Shown piece after piece: positions 35,657 to 46,068 of a stretch of 64,000 nt of DNA; position 1 is the stretch's first letter; each line of letters opens with the position of its first letter. Made by a program: the position numbers and the translations under genes. Origin of the DNA: Ancistrus triradiatus. Lineage: Eukaryota; Chordata; Actinopteri; Siluriformes; Loricariidae. The DNA is taken from NCBI GenBank assembly GCA_025084515.1, contig JAJAGP010002230.1, forward strand, positions 62,001 to 126,000, in the 5' to 3' direction. The notes beneath the pieces are model-generated. The model ran no database searches. It was not told where the DNA came from and saw only the letters and a list, made by a program, of their open reading frames with translations.

Positions 35657-36748
35657 TAGAACCACTAATACTACTAATAATAATAATTATTATTATTCTC
35701 ATTATTTAGTGTTTCTGTTATTATTAGTATTAGTATTAGTAGTTTTGTTATTTATTATTAGTTTCTGTTGTTGTTATTATTATCAGCATTATTATTGCAT
35801 TGATATGATCTACGTTAATATACTATACACAATTACAATAACATCAAAATGAGTAACAATGGAGGAAATAAATCAACTTTCAACAGGAGCAGGTTTCAAA
35901 GATTCAATAGGAAGGGATCTTTATGAATAATTAATTAAGTTTGTAATATATGGAAAATGTTTTACTGAGACTGAGATCTTCCTCTGAATAAGCAGAATAA
36001 ATTCTGATGAATTATTTATTGCTTTATTTTTGTATTAAATGTTGTTCCAAACATTAGTATAATGAAATAACAAACAGTAGGCTGCTGTCTTTAGGTACGA
36101 ATATAGGAAAGGTGCTAAGTTTTGGCACCCCTGGCCAAAGGAAAACGTTCCACTGATGTCTCTGCTCAGATCAAACTTGAACATGACGCAGGGATTCAGC
36201 AGTAAATGAGCTAAACCCCTTTCAGATGGTGCACCTAGTGATTCTGGAAGGGTTTCACAATGAAGTGACCTCTTAATGATCCGTTCAAATGTGCGGAACT
36301 GAGTGAGATCTTCATTTTGATTCGATGTTGTGTGGTTTGATTTGCTCAGAGATGCCCAAACGTGTCTCCTCTAAGTAAAGAGAGATGAGATCCGCATTTC
36401 CACCCAGAGCCAAACATCTGCGCGCTGGGTTTCAGTTTGTTGCCGTTTTTCTGAGCGCGTTGCTTCACTCGGACATTTCTTGCATCAGACCTGCATGTTT
36501 TCGTTACCAGACGACTTATCTCACTGTAACACGATGTGTTGCTCAGCTCCCGCTCTGGTTTATCTCGTAGCTATTGATAAAAAGGAGGAACTGATAGAAC
36601 TGATCGAGTGATAAACTGATAATCTCAGACTTTTACTCTCAGACTCAAATCTGGATTCTTCGTTGTCGAGAGCTGGCTGAGTAGATTTGGAAATGTCTGA
36701 ACATCACTGCGCAGGAAATCAAAGCGCAATGTGCTGAGCGTTGATTAC

Positions 36749-36790
36749 ACACGCACACACACACACACACACACACGCACACACACACAG
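36749..36790. repeat. (CA)n microsatellite
   Basis: About twenty CA units with one GCAC interruption; a smaller gcgcgc-CA tract follows at 36,874-36,891. Confidence 0.94.
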
Positions 36791-37467
36791 CTGTGATAAA
36801 AGATACGGGGTGCAAAGTTTGGGTGCAAAATATGATATCTGTGCTGTTAAATTCATTTGATGCATGCCATAAGCGCGCGCGCACACACACACTACATACG
36901 ATGCACTATTAAGGCATGCGTTTGGGTGCAAAATGTGGAACATATTCTATATATGCATGGTCATATTTAAATAATGCGCGTGCTTCACTATAGGAATCGT
37001 AACGATTCGTCATTAAGAGTGCAAACACAGGAATCATCCAGATCAAACGTCCCTCAAATCAGATGCACAGCGAACAATTTAATATCAATCAATTCAATGC
37101 CATATCAGTGGGAAAAAAGTCTGTCTTTTAGACATTACGTGTGTGAATCTTTTTTTGTATTTCAAACATTCTTTGGGCTCATCATAAAAATTATAAATCA
37201 GAGGAAAAAAGCAACAAACCTTCAGCATTTGAAAGATCTTGGCTAATGTGGACCGTGTGCGTAAAGGCGCATGTATGGATGCTATATACTATGCAGCGTC
37301 CAAATAAAATCCACACACAGTTTCTGTTTTCTGAGCACATTTGTACAGAGGAAGTTTCAGTGGTACCAAAGTTTATCATAATAAAAAGATCCATGTTCAG
37401 CACCGATTTTGTTCCAGTCGTGATTTGCTTACTTCATTTCAGAAGACTTGCAGCTCACAGAGATTAT

Positions 37468-37515
37468 ACACACACACACACGCACACACACACACGCACA
37501 CGCACACACACACAC
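37468..37515. repeat. (CA)n microsatellite with CGCA interruptions
   Basis: About 24 units; it ends four bases before a candidate splice donor at 37,519. Confidence 0.94.
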
Positions 37516-37519
37516 TTAC

Positions 37520-37601
37520 CTGTAATCCGTACGGCTGCTCCTTGTTGTTAGTTTGGACGAACCCCAGCAGCCATGCCGAGCCTTTATGAGTCTGGTCTGA
37601 T
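37520..37601 (-). other. Candidate untranslated leader exon of gfi1
   Basis: On the minus strand an 82-nt segment lies between a strong acceptor (ctctctctctcag) and a perfect donor (ACAG|gtaagt). It is 5.7 kb upstream of the gfi1 SNAG exon and on the same strand. Human GFI1 has upstream noncoding exons. One frame is open throughout (27 codons, including GSAWLLGFVQ), but with no similarity that I recognise. The assignment is inference; it could be a chance pair of sites. Confidence 0.3.
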
Positions 37602-37737
37602 CTGAGAGAGAGAGCAGAACTTCCTGAAAACGTTATACGTCGCATTTAGCGATGACAACAGCGCCGTGTTTACAGCACGCTGTCCTCTGCATAGGTGACA
37701 AGAAAGAAACTCAGCTCAATGCACAGCTAAATCTGCT

Positions 37738-38527
37738 GAGAAACACAACCCCAAAATTAAAAAAGTACACCGGTAGGACAGTATGGAAAATGCAAACAAA
37801 AAACGCAGTGTTCAGACAGTATGAACACAAAACATTTCATGTCTTTTTCTGGTCAGCTTAATTTCATTTGTTAATAAACATCCATTCCTGCATTTCAGGC
37901 CTGCGACACATTCCAAAAACAGTTGGGACGCGGCAATTAGGGCTACTGGTGATATAAAGTACTAATGATGTGATTTCAAACAGATTTGGTACAAAAGCAG
38001 TACCCACAAAAGCCTGAGTGTTTGAGGAGCAAAGATGATCAGAGGATCTCCAGTTTATCAATAAACGTGTAAGAAAATTACTGAAATGTGTTAAAAACAA
38101 TGTTCCTCAAAGAAAGACTGGAAGGGATTTATATATTCCTCCCTCTACAGAGCATAATATCATTAAACCATTCAGAATCTGGAGGAATTTCAGTCCTTAA
38201 AAGCCTAAACTGTAGAGGGGTGATCTCTGCTCCCTCAGACGACACTGCATCAAGAACCGTCATTCATCAATAGCTGATAGAACCACATGGGCAAGGGATT
38301 CCTTTATCAAACCTTTACCAAGCTCTACAATACAGAGTTACATTCACAGATACCACTTAAAACGTTACTGTGCTAAAGAGAAGCCTTATGTTATAACCAT
38401 GTCCAGAAGGGGCGTCGGCTTCTCTGGGCTCGGAGGATCTGGGATGGACCATCATACAGTGGGAACGGGGATTTTTTAAATCTGCATTTTCCATACCGTC
38501 CCACCCTTTTCTGCTTTGGGGTTGAGG
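37738..38527 (+). mobile_element. Longest family K element
   Basis: About 790 bp, from caaccccaaaattaaaaaag to an inverted end with ccttttctgctttggggttg. It contains all blocks found in the partial copies: atccattcctgcatttcagg, aactactg-like spacer, aatgttcctcaaagaaagac, aatctggaggaatttcagtc and ggggcgtcggcttctctggg. A decayed coding strand is suggested by co-linearity among copies, but no intact frame remains. Confidence 0.8.
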
Positions 38528-39764
38528 GGTTTCAGTGCAGTGGCATTTTAAAAACCAGATATAGTTGCTCAAATTCAGGCCAGTGAATGACACTTGTTGG
38601 GTCAGTTTCCTAAACCTGGATTAAATCTACTCATTGAGATGAAACTTGCACACCAGGCACGGCATTTCCCACAACGTCCCTGCAAATTTCCAAAAGCTTA
38701 AGTGGCTATTGCTTTCATTCAGAGTCAGTTTCTTTCATTTTTTCCTCATACAGTAATGCAAATATTTCAAAGAGAGTCAGTCACACTGCAGACATAGTAA
38801 TGATAGCTCATAGCTTTGGGTTTAGTTAATGCAATTAATAAATATTATTGAGTGTTCATTGTACTTCATTTCTCATCCAAGGCAGATATACGACTGCTTT
38901 AGTGTTAATCCAAAATATTTAAACTATTCTAACTCATTTAGTGTTTAGTAGGCTTATTTTTTATGCATGGGTGTACCCCTACAACTGATTGGCTTTCCCC
39001 CTTTAAATTGGCAAGTAGAGGGGTACAGCTTTGCCCCTTTAATTCTGTATGTTCTCCAGTACAGCAAGTAGTCTAGAAATAGGCCTTTAATCTTCTCAAA
39101 GATTTAACAAATGTTAAGTCTGTTTCATTCAGGCAGTGTCTTCAGACAAGGATTGTGGCATCTTCATTGGCACTGATGTCATGATTGAAGGAAGATTTGG
39201 GTGTTGAATCGATTTCTTATTTGTAGTAAAGAAGCCCACACACATCGGTCAGACAAAAGTAACAGTCCGTCACATCATCCTTCTGTTCTCGCCGTATCAT
39301 CGAGGTCACAAATGACAGTGACTTCTGAGTATCTCTTATGTTGTTCAGCACATGTGAGGAGCCCAGGGTTCGTCTCAGTCACCAATTGTACATCTGAAGT
39401 AGAGCTGCTAGGCTTTAGTGCAGTCATTGTGTGTCTTTGAGCCTTAAGTGCGTTTCTGCTTTATTAAATGTTCCTAAAGAGTAAACAATGTTGTTAATTA
39501 TACTCACCATGTTGCTGCCTGAAGAAAATGCGTCCAAACAGTGTCTGTAAATGTGAGCAGCTTTTCTAGCCTGTCTACCAGGACCTAAGACACCATAGCT
39601 TGGACTGATTAAAACAGCTTGCTTTGTGTGCAATGTACTAGCAGACATACAAATAACTAGAACAACTAATCAGTTTCACTTGCAGGTGAAGGAAATCTCA
39701 TATACCAGCCATCTGACTTAAGTAGAGAAAGATCTGTGATACCGATGGGTCTGAGCACAATCCT
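38528..39764. other. Intergenic DNA, no gene recognised
   Basis: No exon, tandem repeat or transposon end was identified. Confidence 0.4.
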
Positions 39765-40365
39765 GTTTCCACAGATGCCTCCGAGCCCAGAGAAGTCGAC
39801 GCCCCTTCTGGACATGGTTATAACATAAGGCTTCTTTTTAGCACAGTAACGTTTTAAGTGGTATCTGTGAATGTAGCTCTGTATTGTAGAGCTTGATAAA
39901 GGTTTGATAAAGGAATCCCTTGCCCATGTGGTTCTATCATCTATTGATGAATGATGGTTCTTGATGCAGTGCCGTCTGAGGGAGCAGAGATCACCCCTCT
40001 TCCGTTTAGGCTTTTAAGGACTGAAATTCCTCCAGATTCTGAATGGTTTAATGATATTATGCTCTGTAGAGGGAGAAATATATAAATCCCTTCCAGTCTT
40101 TCTTTGAGGAACATTGTTTTTAAACATTTCAGTCATTTTCTCACACATTTGTTGATAAACTGGAGATCCTCTGATCATCTTTACTATTCAAAGACTCAGC
40201 CTTTCCTGGATGCTACTTTTGTACCAAATCATGATTATAATCACCTGTTTGAAATCCCACCTTAGATGTTTTTATTAACAAATGAAACAAAGCTGATGGA
40301 ACAAAACATGAAATATCTCGGTTTCATTCTGCCTGCACAACACATCATATTGGCAGTAAATAACT
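39765..40365 (-). mobile_element. Family K copy, minus orientation
   Basis: Reverse of the 38 kb copy: agagaagtcgacgccccttc, acataaggcttctttttagc and ctgaaattcctccagattct occur in the opposite order. It lies 1.2 kb from the plus-oriented copy, so the pair forms a spaced inverted repeat. Confidence 0.8.
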
Positions 40366-41140
40366 TAAACCTTTCACCTATAATCGAACCTTTACCCACA
40401 CAGCAGGAGCCTTTCAGCAGATTAGAGCAGAGATGTTCCTAGAAGGCTACAGTCACTGACCTGGAACTGAAGTGGAATATGAATCATTTCACAGTCTTCA
40501 TTTTCACAAACTTCTGGTAAAAGGTACACCTGGGTTTCTCTCTACATACCTACTATTTGATCTGCAGTCAGTGTGAAAGCATGACGCCATGAGACAGCGC
40601 GAGAGTGTGATGAGACACCACATATAAAAAAAGAACGTTTAGCAAGGGCTGTGAGAATGTGGTCCAAAATCATTCTGATTGGCTATGAAGGGCATACAGT
40701 GATGCTTCTTCATGAGCAGGGTCAATGTGGGACCAAAGCCTATCCCAGAAACACTGGGGATAAGGATGGTATATGAATTAGGGTCCAGAATTCACCTACA
40801 GACTTTTTTTGGAAAGAAAGAGAAGCCTCTGGCAGAACATGCCACATAGATGGTGAACAGAAGACCAAACCCAGGAAGCAAGAGCTGTGAGGCATCAACA
40901 CTAGCTGCTACGCAATAACAGAAGCGAATCACATGTAGGAGACGTTAAGTTAGACATAAACACACTGCAGCTCTGTGGCTATGTTCGCACCGCAGGTAAA
41001 AACCGGTCCAAATCTGATTTTCTGTTTAACGTAGCCTGGATCTGATAAATCTCAACTGGTCGTGCAGTTAAACTGACCCGTATACACAGCAGAACATCAA
41101 ACCTCACCCTAAGTTTAGCTTTCAGATTAAAAAAGAGGAT
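40366..41140. other. Intergenic DNA with a possible decayed SINE-like fragment
   Basis: The phrase gggaccaaagcctatcccag near 40,731 resembles a common teleost repeat. No gene was seen. Confidence 0.35.
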
Positions 41141-41388
41141 CAAAGTCAAAGTCAGGTTTATTTCCATAGCGTGTTTTTTATTTATTTATTTTTTACAACG
41201 CAGCACTGTCTCAAAGCAGCTTACAATGTTGTATTATCTTATTTTATTTAGGTCCAAAGCCCAAATTGAGCAATCCTAGGGCGACAGTGGAAAGGAAAAA
41301 CTCCCTACACGTTATAAGGAAGAAACCTTGGGAGGACCAGGACTCAAAAAAGTACCCAACTCCTTAGGGCAGCTTAGATGATAAATGT
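41141..41388 (-). repeat. Dispersed repeat, family B, minus orientation
   Basis: It runs from caaagtcaaagtcaggttta through actgtctcaaagcagcttac and cctagggcgacagtgg to ggaggaccaggactc. Confidence 0.78.
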
Positions 41389-41517
41389 AAATTAAACAAA
41401 GATTATAATAGTTTAAATAATCAGAACCTAAATAAATATCAACAAAGAGAACTATTATATAAACATAACTCACTGTATAATAATAAAGCACAGTATGAGA
41501 TCTTACCTTTGGATCTG

Positions 41518-41685
41518 GAGCCGTGTCAAAGCAGCTTTACAACTTTATATCATCTTCTAATATCTAAGGGCAGTCCCAAATTGAGTAAGCCTAGGGCGAC
41601 AGTGGCAAGGACAATCCCTAAACGTTAAACACTGGGAGGACCAAGACTCACAAAGGGACCCAAGCTGCTTGGATGGCAGCCCAAA
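41518..41685 (-). repeat. Dispersed repeat, family B, second adjacent copy
   Basis: It repeats gtgtcaaagcagctttacaa and cctagggcgacagtggcaag 380 bp after the previous copy, missing the 5' portion. Confidence 0.75.
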
Positions 41686-42810
41686 ATATACATTTTAAGA
41701 AGATTTTCTTGCTTAAGACACCTTCGTGAATCCAATCCCCGGTGGTCGTAATGTTTTGGCTGGTCGTTGTGTTCAGTACACGGCTTACATAGGGCCTATG
41801 GATTTGACTATTTGGTGTTAGCACTCAGATAACGACACTCACTCAAGTTTATTTCCACTTTTATTGTTGAAGGGTCTGCACATAACGTTTTCCTGCAGTC
41901 AAACGTCTCTCAAACAGTGATTATGTCCCTTTAGATTAAACCGTCTGTACACGAAGGATATGAAATCGATTCAAGTCTTAATGGTGAAGTAACGATCATG
42001 TACATACAGTATAAACACACAAGATGAGCCTGAAGGTCCTCGGAAAGCTTCCACTCACCAATCACGACACTAACGGAGGTTTATTTGCAGCTCTGTGCAA
42101 ACGCTGAGTTAGCGGTAGTGTTCCTAAACCGTTAAAGTGCCCCTGAACTCAAAAAGGATTTGACTCTGGTGTGGTCGGTCTGTATTTGGGTCAGTTTGTC
42201 CCTTTTATCACTTTGAGTACTTCCAAAACAAAACACACCTGAAGCTCCGCAGGACGATCTCTGAAAACTCCTGAGCTTGGAAACGGTAGGGCTTGTGCGT
42301 CCTAAATCACACGCATTAACAGCAGACACTCTTACCGCATAAGCAAGCTGTTATCCTCAAACTTAAGTCGAGCTTTGACCTGGCAACCTCCTGATGAACA
42401 GCCCAGAGCATCATCCACGAACCCACTGCTGTCCTTTATTATAATAACTAATAGAAGTGCTGTAGAGTTACACCATCCCCAGCGTTAGTAGTGTACATGA
42501 CCTGCTGCTTAGAGGGCAGATTGTGGTTTGAAATGGCCAGTGTTGGTGCAGGATAGGTTTTGGGTATCAGGGTTCAAGCCTAAACTTAACTTCAGCTGTG
42601 GGGTTTGGCGTTTTCTCCTCATATCTGTGTAGACTCAAACATGCTAGCACCAGCATGGCCCTAGACTTACCCCTAGAACTGAGCGAGTGTGTAAATAAAC
42701 ATGCAATACTCCCGACTTGTGCCCTGTACTGACACTGAAACCTGGACTTTGAGAGCTTTGGATAATTACTATTAAATAAATCAACTTGAGTATGACGATC
42801 TCAATCCAGG
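41686..42810. other. Intergenic DNA between gfi1 upstream region and evi5 3' end
   Basis: A short phrase ttcgtgaatccaatcccc at about 41,723 is a fragment of the TTCTTAAG element found at 46-47 kb. Nothing else was assigned. Minus-strand AATAAA near 41,870 could be an evi5 polyadenylation signal, unproven. Confidence 0.35.
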
Positions 42811-45310
42811 TCCTTGGTTTGGGACACAGCCAAAATGGACCGAATCATTCAGTCCAATAGCGGGTGTTGCTCTGGATACAAAAAGTCACTAAACAGCCGT
42901 CTATATTTTTTTAGCTTGATAGATTTATGACCATAAAATTAAATTAATAATAGTAATACCAAAATCCAACTCGTGACAGACTCGTACTACCGTACGTCAG
43001 TATCAGGTTCATCTACGATACAGAACGAATATATGTATGTATGTCATTTGGGACGCAGCCGAAATCTGCATTCGGTGTATTTCAAGAACTTTGGATAAAC
43101 AATATATATAATTAACCACTGTACATGTAGATATTTTAGACTCTTTACTTATAGAAGCAATTATTAAATGTCTGAAGGTACCAGAATGTGAACAAGATAC
43201 TGACTTTGTGGTGTATTAAACGTGTATAAACCTACATGTTCCGGATTATTAAATAAACCATTAAAACTAGCGTCTCAACCAAGCCCTGGCTTAATGTACG
43301 TGGTTTGGGACGCAGCCGAAGGACGCTCTGGTGTAACCCTAGAGCTCCAAGATAAGAAAGTCACTAAATACTGTAAACTAGAAATTATTTTGGACTGTTC
43401 AGATTTTGGATCTGCTAAATATCTGGTCTCTTTACTTTAAATAAATCACTGATGGTATAACCATGCGAACCGAGACCTGATACTGAAACCTCACTTGGTG
43501 CAAATTTAAGCTAAGTGGTTTGGGACGCAGCCAAACGTATATTCTGTTGTATTTCAAGATTTCTGGTTAAGAAAATATTTAAATACCACCACTATCAACA
43601 TAATTTGGACGCTTTATCTATATATAAATATTAAATACAGCACTGAAAGTTGAACAATGAGAATCCAGACCTGTGATTTGGGACGCAGCCAAAGTGGACA
43701 TTCGAGTGTGTTGTAAATCGTCACGAAATACTATAAATGACACGATTTTGGTCTCTTTACTTTAAATAAAACGGTGAATGTATAGCCAAGTGAGCCGAGA
43801 CCTGAAAGCTCATCTATTGCAAATTTAAGATAAGTTGTTCGGGATGAAGCCGAAATTACCGTGCTGGCTTGTATCAAGGTCTTTTATCGCACCGAATACG
43901 AAACTCACTAGCTAAGCAACAGATTTTAGATTATTTAGACTTAAACCAAGTTGTCCGTTTGTAGTTTTAGGAACAATAAATAAAAAAATCAGTGGGATGG
44001 GCCGATACATCGAGACCCCTGACACTGAAACCCACTTATAAAAAACGAGATTGCGTATAATGACTGCACAAAGTATATGATTTGGGACACAGCCGTAACG
44101 GACGTGCTTGTGTGTCTCAGTAGCTCTGGATAAGAGAATCTCTAAAGTCAGTAACTGTCAACATTTTGAACTTTTTAATTAAAATAAACCGCTGAAGTTA
44201 TAGCCAAGCGAACCGAGATCTGATACTGAAACCTCACTTGTTACAAATTTAAGCTAAGTGGTTTGGGAAACAGCCAAAACCCACTCAATAAACACAAACT
44301 TTGTAGTTCAGTATCAGGGTAGGACTACATTCAGAATGACGGTACAAAGTATGTGATTTGGGACACAGCCGCAATTGAGTACATCAATAGGTCTGGATAA
44401 AACTGTCTATAAATATAACGATGAATATTTGGAATTCATTACTTTAAATAAACCTGTGAAGGTATAAACCAAGAAAGCTCCAACTTTACTTGCTACAAAT
44501 TTGAGCTAAGTGGTTTGGGACACAGCCTAAACGGACAGTCTGGTGTTCAAGAGCTTTAGGTTAAAAAAAAAAAACCTCCAGTTTTAGGACCATTAAATAA
44601 ATTAGTGAGATGTGACACTATAACTTGGGATTCTTGATACTGAAACCTGCTTGTAATAAACTTCTGTAGTTCAATATCAGCTAGGGTTACATCTAGAAGG
44701 ACAGTACGTAAGTAAGTATGTGATTTGGGACACAGCCATAATGTATGGTATTGTGTGTTTCAAGGGATCTGGATGTGAAAGTCTCTAAAAACTGTAACTG
44801 TTGATAATTTTGACTCTCACAAGGCTATTAAACAAATCAATGATAGTATCACAGTCAAAATTCAGGCCTGTGGTTTGGGACACAGCCGAAATGGGCATGA
44901 TACCGAAGTCACTATCTATATCGGTTTTTGAATATGTAGACTTGGATGTAATTCATTTTGCCCTAGCACACCCACAGGAGCACAAGAGCTCATCCTTGCA
45001 GGGCTTCAGGGGCCAACGGGGCAGAAGTGTCAGCAGCAGAGAGTCGTACCCACGTCCAACCCTCCCTCCCTCGGATACAGTTAACTGAGTCTGTGTGCCA
45101 CCTGGCCAGGCCGGAGGCGGTGTACTTAATCGACAGCGATGCTAGTGCGAGATTTAAATATTAAATAAATCAGTATGAGAGAACGAGACCTGACCTGGAA
45201 TGTGGCATGACTTGAGATTTTGAGCTTCTGTAGTTTATTAACAAGCAGATGCAGTTTAGGATGCCTCAAAGTATGTGGTTTGGGACGCAGCCGATTTTGG
45301 ACTTTAGTTC
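42811..45310. repeat. Decayed tandem array with a 13-fold tttgggacgcagcc motif
   Basis: The 14-mer tttgggac(g/a)cagcc recurs at about 42818, 43047, 43304, 43519, 43677, 43838 (degenerate), 44081, 44262, 44357, 44514, 44724, 44874 and 45279, always on the + strand and mostly 150-260 bp apart. Between copies other phrases recur in order: ctgatactgaaacctcactt, aatttaagctaagtgg and taaataaac with tgaaggtata. This is an old tandem array of a roughly 200-bp unit, not scattered insertions. It lies 0.5 kb beyond the evi5 stop and may be in its 3' UTR. The same core occurs in reverse at 57,079. Confidence 0.85.
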
Positions 45311-45794
45311 ACTAATCTAGACGTTCATGAATATTTGTATCGTTTTCGGAGCTTCTCAGGCATCAATAAACAAACCTAACCGGCGTACTCATTATCCTAC
45401 GACATTTTTAGCAGATTAAAAGACCAGTTCAGGGGTACTTTACCTCTCCCTCGCGTGACCAAACACCCACGAATACACTCCATGGGATTTTTGCGATTAA
45501 AAAAAGGAGTTAAAAATAAAAACCTAGCAGAATGCTTTTATCATAATGCATAAAACACTATCGTACAAGTCTGTAGCGTGAGGCGTGGAGTTCGAGGAAC
45601 CTCAGTCCCGTCCCGAAAGTGCCGCTCCATTTCTCACCCAAGCTCATCCGACTCATTTTGGCAAAAACAAAACAAGTAAGGCAGATGAGGACAAAAAACC
45701 AAAACAAAAACAATTCACGGTTCGTCAATGAGATCCGGAACTTCTCAGTGGGAGTCGATTCAGTTCGAGGCCCGTGGGGGGCGCTGCGTTAGTG
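45311..45794 (-). other. evi5: evi5 3' UTR, proximal part
   Basis: Directly downstream of the evi5 stop codon on the minus strand. Presumed untranslated by position; the cleavage site is not identified. Confidence 0.5.
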
Positions 45795-46068
45795 TCAGAC
45801 CGTGGTGCTCTTATGGCTGCTGCTGGAGGGCACCGTGAGCCTCAGGACCTCCCCGTCCTCGTCCTCGTCGCTGTCCGTGTCCGCCAGGCGCGGGTGGAGC
45901 CTGATGCGGCCGCCGGCCGGCCGGGGCGTCGGGTTAAGCGGGAGCTTCACGCCGTCTTCATCCGAGGACTGATAGGATTCGTCGTCCCCTCTGTAGTGAT
46001 TGACCACGTGGATCCCGTCAAATCTGGTGGGGTCGGTTAAAGCCCTCGGACCTTTTTAAACAGCGGAT
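45795..46068 (-). CDS. evi5: evi5 terminal exon with one-base frame break
   Basis: It follows acceptor ctctctcgttgacag. The first frame gives IRCLKRSEGFNRP, the counterpart of human LRCLKGQRGFSGQP, then runs into TGA. The rest of the conserved tail (RFDGIHVVNHYRGDDESYQS, a Ser/Asp-rich acidic stretch and final SSSSHKSTTV) is in the next frame. The switch lies at the four-G run (CCCC on the coding strand) at 46029-46032. The 274-nt length is one more than a multiple of three. The terminal TTV fits a class I PDZ-binding motif (inference). Confidence 0.88.

Larger units (their letters stand above)
32214..37519. other. gfi1 upstream DNA
   Basis: No coding exon was recognised. It holds family B repeats at 33.9 and 35.2 kb, several CA tracts, an AAG tract and an AT-rich stretch at 35.4-36.0 kb. 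The segment from about 32.6 to 33.2 kb looks unique. Enhancers may be present but are not identifiable by eye. Confidence 0.4.
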
